Below are positions 1 through 7,359 of a DNA stretch of 64,000 bases, piece by piece. Origin of the DNA: Cloacibacterium normanense (lineage in GTDB: Bacteria; Bacteroidota; Bacteroidia; Flavobacteriales; Weeksellaceae); assembly GCF_002943105.1 (NCBI RefSeq), contig NZ_PTPZ01000002.1, positions 456,179-520,178 of the forward strand, read 5' to 3'. Each line of letters begins with the position of its first letter. Positions within the stretch are counted from its first letter, which is position 1. The notes under the pieces are model-generated. The model saw nothing but the letters and a program-made list of their open reading frames with translations. It ran no database searches and was not told where the DNA came from. A program made the position numbers and the translations under genes.

Positions 1-2
1 TA

Positions 3-62
3 TTGAATAGAAAAGAAGACGTAGATGTAAAAACAAAAGCATTAATTGATAATAATTTTTAA
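3..62 (+). CDS. C-terminal end of a protein truncated by the window start
   Basis: An open frame enters from the left edge and ends at a TAA at 60-62; about 19 residues are visible, ending in ALIDNNF. It is followed directly by a hairpin terminator, which supports a real gene end. The visible tail is too short to name a family. A metallopeptidase is possible from neighbourhoods in related genomes, but this is only a guess. Confidence 0.45.
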   Translation: MNRKEDVDVKTKALIDNNF

Positions 63-70
63 GAACAAAA

Positions 71-95
71 AAGCCTTACAAAATCTGTAAGGCTT
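71..95. terminator. Bidirectional hairpin terminator
   Basis: A perfect 10-bp inverted repeat, AAGCCTTACA and TGTAAGGCTT, with a 5-base loop lies between two convergent genes. It has an A-run on the left and a T-rich stretch on the right, so it can end transcription from both sides. Confidence 0.8.
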
Positions 96-117
96 ACTTT
101 TATCTTTAAAATTTTTG

Positions 118-588
118 TTAAAAAGAAACTTCGTTTACTTCTTTACCACGCATAAAGGTCATGTTTTTTTGTGAACCTTTATAAGCAATATTTACCAAGT
201 TGAGTTGTTTAGGATAAGCTTCTAATAAAAGATTATTTTTAATTTTTAAGCTAGAAATATCAGAAACGCCATTCGCTTCGAAATATACCCAAACACTTTC
301 TCCATTCACTTGACTTCCGGTAAACGTAAGCGCTTTGTTTTGACCGTTTACATACACGTCAAAATGGTCATTTACATATCTTTTCACTTCCGCTTCAAAA
401 GCAGTTGTATTAGGATTAATTTTTAAAACTTCTGCTATGTGTCCAGAGTTTAATTTTGTAGTGAATTTTAGCGTTTTACTGCCTTCTACATAATCTACCT
501 TGGTCATAGAAGAATAAAAATCTGAGAGTGTAAAACTCATCAGCATTGTGATTAAACCTATTGCGATTATTCCTATAAATTTTTTCAT
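118..588 (-). CDS. DUF6702 family secreted protein
   Basis: This is a 156-residue protein with an N-terminal hydrophobic stretch (about residues 4-20) after two lysines, which looks like a signal peptide or signal anchor. The rest is predicted soluble with alternating beta-strand-like segments. It resembles the DUF6702 proteins of Flavobacteriia, whose function is unknown. I chose the ATG at 588 rather than the TTG at 615 because it puts the hydrophobic signal right at the N-terminus and follows an A-rich leader. It converges on the partial gene at the left edge, sharing its terminator. A role in the cell envelope is an inference only. Confidence 0.7.
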   Translation of the reverse strand: MKKFIGIIAIGLITMLMSFTLSDFYSSMTKVDYVEGSKTLKFTTKLNSGHIAEVLKINPNTTAFEAEVKRYVNDHFDVYVNGQNKALTFTGSQVNGESVWVYFEANGVSDISSLKIKNNLLLEAYPKQLNLVNIAYKGSQKNMTFMRGKEVNEVSF

Positions 589-667
589 TTTTTTCTTATT
601 TAATACTTTTTTCAAAGTTGTATTTTTTTCAAATGTATATAAAAAATGTCAAATCTTATGCCAAATT

Positions 668-1387
668 CTAGAAATTTACACTTACAGAGTATTTATCGTA
701 GAAAGCTTTAATATGAGCTACTGCTTCATCTGCTGTATCTACCACTCGGAAAAGACTTAAATCTTCTTCTTTAATCAAATGATTTTTCAGCAAAGTTCCG
801 GTAAACCAATCCAGAAGTCCGCTCCAAAATTCTGTTCCCACCAAAACGATTGGGAATCTGCCGATTTTATGTGTCTGAATTAATGTTAACGCTTCCGAAA
901 GTTCATCTAGCGTTCCGAAACCTCCAGGTAAAACGATGAAGCCTTGAGAATACTTTACAAACATCACTTTTCTTACGAAAAAGTAATCGAAATTAATCGA
1001 GTAAGGTTTATCTATAAAAGGATTAAAATTCTGTTCAAATGGCAATTCTATGTTTAATCCAATTGATTTTCCGTTGCCTTCTCTCGCTCCTTTGTTTCCT
1101 GCTTCCATAATTCCAGGACCGCCTCCTGTAATAACACCGAAGCCGATTTCTGTAATTTTTCTGGCAATATCTACCGCCATTTGATAATAAGGATCTTCTG
1201 GTTTTAACCTTGCAGAACCGAATATAGAAACACAAGGTCCTATTTTGGCTAGTTTTTCGTAGCCATCTACAAATTCAGACATCACTTTGAAAACCATCCA
1301 AGAATCTTTGGTTACGGTTTCGTCCCAAGTTTTTTGTCTTAAACTTTCTTGTAATCTTTTATCTTCTGATGCGTTATCGTCTAGCAT
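668..1387 (-). CDS. LOG family / TIGR00730 Rossmann-fold phosphoribohydrolase-like protein
   Basis: The 239-residue protein has the two signature motifs of the LOG (lysine decarboxylase-like) family: GGGPGIMEAGNKGA at about residues 88-101 and PGGFGTLDE at about 154-162. Characterised members cleave ribose-5-phosphate from nucleoside monophosphates, in plants and some bacteria from cytokinin nucleotides. The motif residues for nucleotide and phosphate binding are present, so activity is likely, but the natural substrate in bacteria of this group is not established. It lies 11 bases downstream of the nucleotidyltransferase gene and probably belongs to the same minus-strand transcript that starts near 3574. 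Confidence 0.88.
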   Translation of the reverse strand: MLDDNASEDKRLQESLRQKTWDETVTKDSWMVFKVMSEFVDGYEKLAKIGPCVSIFGSARLKPEDPYYQMAVDIARKITEIGFGVITGGGPGIMEAGNKGAREGNGKSIGLNIELPFEQNFNPFIDKPYSINFDYFFVRKVMFVKYSQGFIVLPGGFGTLDELSEALTLIQTHKIGRFPIVLVGTEFWSGLLDWFTGTLLKNHLIKEEDLSLFRVVDTADEAVAHIKAFYDKYSVSVNF

Positions 1388-1398
1388 TTTTTTAATTT

Positions 1399-2118
1399 TT
1401 ATTTAAAATATTTTTCTGCTTCTATCACAGATTCGGGTCTTCCTACATCTATTAATCTAGCTTCGTGCTGAAATCCTAAGATGTTATTTTCAAACATTAA
1501 ATCCAAATATTCTTCCATGATAGAAAATTTTCCTCTTCTTTTTATTTTGTCAAAGATAGAAGAATTAATACAGTGTATTCCGCTGAAAGCCAATTCTTTA
1601 AAATTATTATTGAATTCTGCCATTTTGGTTTCTCCAGAATTTTTGTTCATCCAACCTTTTAAAACCATTTCTGAGTTAAAGAAAAGTTTTCGGGAAGAAT
1701 TTCTGTCCGAAACTGCCAAAGTAGCTAATGGAAGATGCGTTTCGTGAAATTTTACCAATTCATGAATATTTAAATCGGTAAGAATATCAGCATTCATAAT
1801 CAGGAAGTTTTCTTCGTTTTCCAGATACTTTTGAGCAAAAAGCAAGCCACCTCCAGTTTCTAGAAGTTCATCTTTTTCGTCAGAAATATCAATTTTGGCT
1901 CCAAAATGATTGTTTTTTTCTAGAAATTCTGCAATTTGTTCTCCGAAATGATGTACGTTAATCACAAATTCTGTAACTCCAAAACTTTGCAGATATTTTA
2001 TATTTCTTTCCAGCAACGGAACATCATTCACCAAAGCCAAAGCTTTAGGATGGCTATCTGTAAAAGGTTTTAACCGAGTTCCTTTTCCGGCTGCGAAAAT
2101 GAGCGCTTTCTTAATCAT
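1399..2118 (-). CDS. NDP-sugar nucleotidyltransferase, MurU-like
   Basis: This 239-residue protein starts with the nucleotidyltransferase signature LIFAAGKGTRLKPFT (residues 6-20) and has a NADILTD motif near residue 111 that would bind the catalytic metal. Its length matches MurU, the uridylyltransferase that turns MurNAc-1-phosphate into UDP-MurNAc in peptidoglycan recycling, rather than the longer GlmU or GalU enzymes. The gene two places upstream in the same operon encodes an AmgK-like sugar kinase, the usual partner of MurU, which supports this reading. The sugar specificity cannot be read from the sequence, so mannose-1-phosphate or another sugar phosphate remains possible. Confidence 0.75.
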   Translation of the reverse strand: MIKKALIFAAGKGTRLKPFTDSHPKALALVNDVPLLERNIKYLQSFGVTEFVINVHHFGEQIAEFLEKNNHFGAKIDISDEKDELLETGGGLLFAQKYLENEENFLIMNADILTDLNIHELVKFHETHLPLATLAVSDRNSSRKLFFNSEMVLKGWMNKNSGETKMAEFNNNFKELAFSGIHCINSSIFDKIKRRGKFSIMEEYLDLMFENNILGFQHEARLIDVGRPESVIEAEKYFK

Positions 2119-2148
2119 GTAGAATGAATATTGCAGATTTTACAATTG

Positions 2149-2562
2149 TTAATTAAGTTGAGGTTGTTCGTTATGCGTCACCGTAACATTTACCAATTCT
2201 GGATATTTTTCTTGCAAAAATTTGCCGAGTTTTATGGCGCAATACACACTTCTGTGTTGACCACCGGTACAACCAAAAGCTATTTGCAAATGGTCAAAAC
2301 CACGAGCGATGTAATCATTTATGGTAATGCTTACTAAATTTTTGATGAGGTCTATAAATTGAGGCATTTCAGTTTTGGTTTCTAGAAATTCTTGAACGCC
2401 TTTATCATTGCCAGTTTGAGGTTTATATTCTTCTATTCTTCCCGGATTGAGAATTCCTCTGCAATCGAATACAAAACCGCCACCATTTCCGCTGTTGTCT
2501 ACTGGTATTCCGCCTTTTTTATAAGAAAAACTGTAAATGTCTATGTTTAGTTTATTGTCCAT
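2149..2562 (-). CDS. RapZ C-terminal domain family protein
   Basis: A 137-residue stand-alone version of the RapZ C-terminal domain. It shows FDCRGILNPGR near residue 34 and the diagnostic GCTGGQHRSV near residue 98. In full-length RapZ of enterobacteria this domain senses glucosamine-6-phosphate and presents sRNAs to RNase E; the N-terminal P-loop ATPase half is missing here. The ATG at 2562 was preferred to the TTG at 2565. The start overlaps the end of the kinase gene by 11 bases, a sign of translational coupling. Its place between an AmgK-like kinase and a MurU-like transferase suggests a link to amino-sugar or cell-wall precursor supply, which is inference. Confidence 0.82.
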   Translation of the reverse strand: MDNKLNIDIYSFSYKKGGIPVDNSGNGGGFVFDCRGILNPGRIEEYKPQTGNDKGVQEFLETKTEMPQFIDLIKNLVSITINDYIARGFDHLQIAFGCTGGQHRSVYCAIKLGKFLQEKYPELVNVTVTHNEQPQLN

Positions 2563-3574
2563 CAATTAATTTTTGAATTTTATTTTTAGTTTCTGTTGTG
2601 TTCAGTTGTAGAATTAAATTTTTTAGTTCTGGATATTCATTCATTTCGAGTTCCGTTTTGGTGAATTCTACTAAATTTTGAATTCCCTGTTCTAAACTTG
2701 CGATAAAATGCGGTTTTCTCTGAATAATTCCTCTAAAACCATAGGCTCCTAAAACCTGAATAAAACGAATCATTTTACAATATTTCAAAGATTTTTCTAA
2801 TTCATTTCTTTGTTCTAAAGGATGAAAAGAGAAGTAATATTCCAGCATTTCATTTTTGAAATTTTCAGAAAAATTGGCTTTAGCTTGGAAGAGAAAAGAA
2901 ACTACATCGTAAAGAGCAGGTCCTTTCATTGCCGCTTGATAATCGATGAAAAAAACTTCGTCTTGATCATTTACCAAAATATTTCTTGCCTGAAAATCTC
3001 TTATCATCAATGATTTTGGAGCTAGATTTTCTATTTTTTCTACAATTTTTTTGAACTCTTTCAGTAAAGTAGATTTGTGATAAGGCAACTCTAGAATGTC
3101 TATCAAATAATTTTTGAAGTAGTATAAATCATGCGTAATGGGCAGTTCGTCATACTTTTCGTAATCGAAAGTTTTAGAAAGATCTATTGAATTTTGGGTC
3201 TTTTCTTGAAGTTCAAATAAATGTTTTAATGTTTGTTTGACCAAAGATTTTACTCTTTCAGATTCGCCTTCTTGAGTGATGATTTCAGAAAGTGTTTTTT
3301 CGCCTAAAAATTCCTGAATGTATAGTTTTCTTTCTTCGTTGATTTTTAAAATCTGAGGCGTATTCAACTTTAAATCTGAAAAAACTTGTGTGAAATAGAA
3401 AAACGCTTCGTTTTCTAGAAGATTTTCGTTGTAAGTAATCACGTAAGTTTCATTCGAGGATTTTCCTATGAAATTCATTCGCGCAGAACCATTTTGAGGC
3501 AATGCCAAAAATGCGGTTGCTTTTTCGCCTAAAAACTCTTCGAAAAAAAGTTGAGCTATTTCTTGATTTTTCAT
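2552..3574 (-). CDS. Aminoglycoside-phosphotransferase-fold kinase, AmgK-like
   Basis: A 340-residue kinase of the APH fold. The catalytic loop reads MIRDFQARNILV near residue 194, with aspartate and asparagine in place, followed by the metal-binding FIDYQ. The histidine usual in this loop is replaced by arginine, as in AmgK-type sugar kinases. AmgK phosphorylates MurNAc and GlcNAc at the anomeric carbon, feeding MurU. The gene is first of the four-gene minus-strand operon, upstream of the RapZ-domain and MurU-like genes. The ATG at 3574 is preferred over the upstream TTG at 3580. Other small-molecule or protein kinases of this fold cannot be excluded. Confidence 0.75.
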   Translation of the reverse strand: MKNQEIAQLFFEEFLGEKATAFLALPQNGSARMNFIGKSSNETYVITYNENLLENEAFFYFTQVFSDLKLNTPQILKINEERKLYIQEFLGEKTLSEIITQEGESERVKSLVKQTLKHLFELQEKTQNSIDLSKTFDYEKYDELPITHDLYYFKNYLIDILELPYHKSTLLKEFKKIVEKIENLAPKSLMIRDFQARNILVNDQDEVFFIDYQAAMKGPALYDVVSFLFQAKANFSENFKNEMLEYYFSFHPLEQRNELEKSLKYCKMIRFIQVLGAYGFRGIIQRKPHFIASLEQGIQNLVEFTKTELEMNEYPELKNLILQLNTTETKNKIQKLIDGQ

Positions 3575-3593
3575 TACCAAGCAAATATAATAA

Positions 3594-3622
3594 TTTGAAA
3601 AGGGATTTTTTGTGTATTTTTG
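3594..3622 (+). promoter_or_regulatory. Bacteroidota-type promoter for xrtF
   Basis: A TTTG at 3594-3597 is followed after 17 bases by TATTTTTG (3615-3622), fitting the published TTTG / TAnnTTTG pattern for the Bacteroidota primary sigma factor. The ATG lies only 7 bases after the -7 element, so the transcript would be nearly leaderless. Confidence 0.5.
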
Positions 3623-3629
3623 TTATAAT

Positions 3630-4157
3630 ATGAAAGATTTCAAAGAAATACTGTGGGTTTTGCTTAGATTTTTGGGGATTTGGCTATTGCTATTTCTTTT
3701 GTATCAATGGTATTTGAACCAATTTTCTGGAAATATTGATGGCTTTACTAAAATTATTTCTGACCAAAGTGCTTCCTTACTGAATTTTACAGGTTATGAA
3801 ACGATAACCAAAGATTTTCCAACTCATGAAACTATTCTCTTCTATATTAATGGAAAGTCTGCAACTAGAATGATAGAAGGTTGTAATGCGGTTTCGGTGA
3901 TGATCATGTTTTTGGCGTTTGTTTTTGCTTTTTATAAAGGCGTAAAAACGTTTTATTTCGCTTTTTCAGGAATTGTTTTGCTCTATATTTTAAATCTTTT
4001 TAGAATTTATGTGCTGAATGTGATTGTGGTAGATTTTCCTGCTTTAACTAAACCTGCACATGATTATTTTTTTCCTGCAATTATTTATGGCGGAGTAGTG
4101 ATTCTGTGGTTAATTTGGATTAATAAATTTGTCATTACCGATGAGAAAAATTCTTAA
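3630..4157 (+). CDS. xrtF: Exosortase family protein XrtF
   Basis: A 175-residue integral membrane protein with about five hydrophobic segments. The exosortase catalytic triad is visible: Cys85 in MIEGCNAV, Arg125 in NLFRIY and His144 in PAHDYF. Exosortases cleave C-terminal sorting tails of secreted proteins and pass them to the outer surface. The XrtF type is found in Flavobacteriia and is normally followed by a dedicated partner, as here. The ATG at 3630 was chosen over an upstream GTG (3612) that would lie inside the promoter. No sorting-tail substrate was recognised among the proteins of this window. Confidence 0.92.
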   Translation: MKDFKEILWVLLRFLGIWLLLFLLYQWYLNQFSGNIDGFTKIISDQSASLLNFTGYETITKDFPTHETILFYINGKSATRMIEGCNAVSVMIMFLAFVFAFYKGVKTFYFAFSGIVLLYILNLFRIYVLNVIVVDFPALTKPAHDYFFPAIIYGGVVILWLIWINKFVITDEKNS

Positions 4158-4575
4158 TTGGCTGTTTGTTTTCGTAGGGATTTTAGGATTAATTTCTATA
4201 CGTTTTTTAGAAGATAAAATTTTCTACGATCCATTTTTAGCGTTTTTCAAAGGAGATTATAAAGTAGCAATGATTCCAGATTTTGACTCGGTGAAATTAA
4301 TGATAAGTCATTTGTTAAGATTTTTGTTGAATTTATTTTTCTCGGCAGTTATAGTTCATTTTATGTTTTTAAATAAAAAATGGACTTTGCAAGCTGTTGC
4401 TTTAATGACGATAGCGTTTTTATTTTTCTTCCCGATTTATCTTTGGTGTTTGTATTCAAAAATGGAAGTAGGTTATCTTTTCACGTTTTCAGTGAGAAGA
4501 TTTGTCATTCAACCGGTAATTTTACTGTTGATTATTCCTATTTTTTATTACAGAAAAAAACTTGAAAAAAATTAA
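4141..4575 (+). CDS. Exosortase F system-associated membrane protein
   Basis: The 144-residue protein has four to five strongly hydrophobic segments separated by short loops, and starts MRKILNWLF. The ATG at 4141 lies inside the end of xrtF, with a 17-base overlap, which implies coupled translation. A small membrane protein at this place is the known companion of XrtF in flavobacteria; its molecular role is unknown. The last four bases overlap the 3' end of the convergent CDF transporter gene, so the two genes meet without any spacer. Confidence 0.85.
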   Translation: MRKILNWLFVFVGILGLISIRFLEDKIFYDPFLAFFKGDYKVAMIPDFDSVKLMISHLLRFLLNLFFSAVIVHFMFLNKKWTLQAVALMTIAFLFFFPIYLWCLYSKMEVGYLFTFSVRRFVIQPVILLLIIPIFYYRKKLEKN

Positions 4576-5579
4576 GGATTGTTTTCTAGACAATGTTTCG
4601 AAACTTGAGAAACGCTTTCTGGAGTCCATTCTATTTTCTTTTTAAAAGTATGAATTCTGTGCGCACATTCTAGTTGACAAATTTCGCAAGAATGCGGTTT
4701 ACAATCATCCATATGGAAATTAAATTCCACGTGTCTTTCTGTTTCTGATGCTAAAGTTTTGATGATGTTTTCCATTTCTTGGTGAGATTCTCTAAGCGTA
4801 TCATACCATGGAAGCGTAATGTGAGCGTCGATATGTAAACCACTTCCGTATTGTTGGATTTTCATGTTATGAATGTCAATCCATTCTTTTTTTCGGTTTT
4901 TGGCGAGAACTTCTACTACAGCTTTTAATAAATCTGGGTCTGCTTCGTCCATAATTCCACTGAGTGATTTCCTTACAATTTTGTATCCTACAAAGATGAT
5001 ATAAGAACCAAAAACCAAAGCTACGGCTGCATCTATCCAATAAATTTTAGTAAAATATACTAGAACTAAACTGATGACTACACCCACAGTTGTCCAAGTG
5101 TCTGATTGAAGATGTTTTCCTGAAGAAATAAGAACCACAGAATTATCTCTTTCTCCTTTTTTGATGGAAAAATAACCCATCAAATAATTGATAATGGCAG
5201 TTGCTAAGACAATGAGAATTCCATAATCTAATTTTTTTAAAGTATTGCCATGAAGCAAACTGTCCACAGCTTCTACAATAATCATAATCCCTGCAAAAAT
5301 AATCAGCGAACCTTCCACACCAGAAGTTACAAACTCTACTTTTCCGTGACCATAAGGATGGTTTTCGTCTTTAGGTTGGGCTGCCAAATACAAGGAATAT
5401 AATCCCATGAAAGCCGAAATAATATTCACAATACTTTCCATAGCATCTGAAAAAACAGCATCAGAATTGGTAAGATGCCATGCAATCAACTTTCCTATGA
5501 ATAAAATGACACCTACTATGGCAACATTTCTCTGGAAAGTAAATTTTTGTTTGTTTTTATTGATGGTAGCGACTTCCAT
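4572..5579 (-). CDS. Cation diffusion facilitator family transporter
   Basis: A 335-residue CDF (ZnT-like) protein with an N-terminal six-helix membrane domain and a C-terminal cytosolic domain. Metal-site motifs are visible: SDAMESIVN near residue 39, HPYGHGKVE near residue 74 and a HxxxD-type stretch in the later helix region. The C-terminal tail has an unusual histidine/cysteine-rich cluster, HMDDCKPHSCEICQLEC, ending with HRIH, which could bind zinc or another soft metal. The likely activity is proton-coupled export of divalent metal such as zinc, iron or manganese. It stands alone, with its own upstream spacer and the asd terminator just before it. Confidence 0.9.
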   Translation of the reverse strand: MEVATINKNKQKFTFQRNVAIVGVILFIGKLIAWHLTNSDAVFSDAMESIVNIISAFMGLYSLYLAAQPKDENHPYGHGKVEFVTSGVEGSLIIFAGIMIIVEAVDSLLHGNTLKKLDYGILIVLATAIINYLMGYFSIKKGERDNSVVLISSGKHLQSDTWTTVGVVISLVLVYFTKIYWIDAAVALVFGSYIIFVGYKIVRKSLSGIMDEADPDLLKAVVEVLAKNRKKEWIDIHNMKIQQYGSGLHIDAHITLPWYDTLRESHQEMENIIKTLASETERHVEFNFHMDDCKPHSCEICQLECAHRIHTFKKKIEWTPESVSQVSKHCLENNP

Positions 5580-5616
5580 GTATTTAATTTTAAAAGTTTG
5601 AAGGTTCTAACAAAAA

Positions 5617-5635
5617 ATCCCGCTTTTCGCGGGAT
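5617..5635 (-). terminator. Terminator of asd
   Basis: A perfect 7-bp GC-rich stem, ATCCCGC and GCGGGAT, with a 5-base loop lies 7 bases past the asd stop codon. A run of A on the plus strand to its left gives a U-tract on the minus-strand transcript. Confidence 0.85.
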
Positions 5636-5641
5636 GTTATT

Positions 5642-6649
5642 TTATGCTAATTGGTTTGCAATGAGATATTCTGCGATTTGTACCGCGTTCGTTGCGGCGC
5701 CTTTTCTCAGATTGTCTGCTACAATCCAGCAGTTCAGAGTGTTTGGCTGAGAAAGGTCTCTTCTGATTCTTCCTACGAAAACTTCGTCTTTTCCTTCAGA
5801 GTAGAAACACATAGGATAAACTTTATTTTCTACATCATCTTGAAGAACAACTCCTGGAGTATTAGCCAGAATATTTTTAACTTCTTCTAAATCAAAATCA
5901 TTTTCGAATTCTATGTTTACACTTTCTGAGTGACCACCTTGTACAGGAATTCTCACCGCAGTTGCTGTAATTTTAATAGAATCATCTCCCATGATTTTTT
6001 TAGGTTCTTTGATGAGCTTAAGCTCTTCTTTAGTGTAATCATCTGCATCAAAAACGTCACACTGTGGCAATGCATTTTTGAAAATTTGGTAAGGATAAAC
6101 GGCGTTTACTTCTACTGAACCAGGATTTACAGCATTTGCAATTTCTGCGTTCAATTGATCTACAGCAGCCTTTCCTGTTCCTGAAACCGATTGGTAAGTA
6201 GAAACGATTACTCTTTTTACTTTGTATTTTAAATGAAGAGGATTAAGAACCATCACCATTTGAATGGTAGAGCAATTAGGATTTGCGATGATTTTATCTT
6301 CTTTGGTCAAAACGTGAGCGTTAATTTCTGGAACTACTAATTTTTTGGTAGGATCCATTCTCCAAGCAGAAGAGTTGTCTATCACGGTGCAACCTACTTC
6401 TGCAAATTTAGGAGCGTATTCTAGTGAAGTAGAACCTCCTGCAGAGAAAATAGCAATTTCAGGTTTCATAGAAATCGCAGTTTCCATAGAAACGATGTCA
6501 TACTGTTTACTCTTGAAAGTGATTTTCTTTCCTACAGATTTTTCTGATGCTACGGGAATTAATTCTGTAATAGGAAGGTTTCTTTCTTCCAAAACTTTCA
6601 ACATAACTTGGCCTACCATTCCGGTTGCGCCTACTACTGCGATTTTCAT
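5642..6649 (-). CDS. asd: Aspartate-semialdehyde dehydrogenase
   Basis: This 335-residue enzyme reduces aspartyl-phosphate to aspartate semialdehyde in the lysine, diaminopimelate, threonine and methionine pathway. The NADP-binding loop GATGMVGQV is at residues 7-15 and the catalytic cysteine sits in NPNCSTIQ near residue 127. The substrate-binding PVQGGHSES, with the catalytic histidine, is near residue 237. Length and motifs fit the family fully. The gene stands alone on the minus strand with a strong terminator after its stop. The upstream 190 bases before the next gene contain nothing recognisable apart from AT-rich sequence. Confidence 0.96.
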   Translation of the reverse strand: MKIAVVGATGMVGQVMLKVLEERNLPITELIPVASEKSVGKKITFKSKQYDIVSMETAISMKPEIAIFSAGGSTSLEYAPKFAEVGCTVIDNSSAWRMDPTKKLVVPEINAHVLTKEDKIIANPNCSTIQMVMVLNPLHLKYKVKRVIVSTYQSVSGTGKAAVDQLNAEIANAVNPGSVEVNAVYPYQIFKNALPQCDVFDADDYTKEELKLIKEPKKIMGDDSIKITATAVRIPVQGGHSESVNIEFENDFDLEEVKNILANTPGVVLQDDVENKVYPMCFYSEGKDEVFVGRIRRDLSQPNTLNCWIVADNLRKGAATNAVQIAEYLIANQLA

Positions 6650-6843
6650 AATTGAAATTGTTTTAAATTTTTTAAAAAGTTAAAGGTGTAAAATATTGCT
6701 TAAATCTAACATTTAATAAAATTCGTTATAAATAATCCTTTTGAAAATTGTTTAATGGAAAATTTATCTAAATTTTTTACAAAGATAGTAAAAATTATCT
6801 TTTGCAATAAAATGATTTAAATCAATTTTACACCTTTCCTTTT

Positions 6844-7281
6844 TTATGCTCCGAAAACTTTAGCCCAAGGAAATGCGTAGCCAAATAATAGCAATGCCAG
6901 AACTCCCATGAAAACTACTTTTAGTGATAAGGTTTCGTTCTTTTTTAAATATTTGTTGATAATGGTCAATAAAATAGCTGCCACTAACATAGAAAAAGGA
7001 TGCTCTACGAAAGTTACTCTATTGTAAGAATCGCTCATTAATGTTCCGCTATCTAATGCTGCTTTTAATCCTGGAGAAAAAACAAGCATAGCAATCCCGA
7101 TTAAGAATTGTAGGTGAAACAAAATCATGGTAAAAAGGGTAGATTTTTTTAATAGCTTGCTGATTTTACCAGAATAACCAAACATAGCCATCAATAATGC
7201 TACGATGAAAACTAGTGCTGCTACTAAAATTAAATAACCGAAACCTTTGTGAGCTTCTCTAATAATGTTAAATGTATCCAT
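6844..7281 (-). CDS. Small four-helix membrane protein, cytochrome b-like annotation in relatives
   Basis: A 145-residue protein with four clear membrane helices (about 15-37, 48-70, 93-110, 120-140). Histidines at the start of helix 1 (EAHKGFGYL) and in helix 2 (LFHLQFLIG) and before helix 3 (VEHPFSM) are placed so that they could bind haem. Similar proteins in related genomes are often called cytochrome b without experimental basis. I see no other redox gene nearby. It lies between asd and the TonB-dependent receptor, with a terminator on the upstream side, so it is probably transcribed alone. Confidence 0.6.
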   Translation of the reverse strand: MDTFNIIREAHKGFGYLILVAALVFIVALLMAMFGYSGKISKLLKKSTLFTMILFHLQFLIGIAMLVFSPGLKAALDSGTLMSDSYNRVTFVEHPFSMLVAAILLTIINKYLKKNETLSLKVVFMGVLALLLFGYAFPWAKVFGA

Positions 7282-7307
7282 ATTTTTTATTTGTTACAAA
7301 TATAAAA

Positions 7308-7332
7308 AATCCCGGCAAATATAGCCGGGATT
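7308..7332 (-). terminator. Terminator of the TonB-dependent receptor gene
   Basis: A perfect 9-bp stem, AATCCCGGC and GCCGGGATT, with a 7-base loop follows the receptor stop codon by about 28 bases and has a U-tract when read on the minus strand. Confidence 0.85.
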
Positions 7333-7359
7333 CGTGATTTATAAAATCTAAAATTGTTT

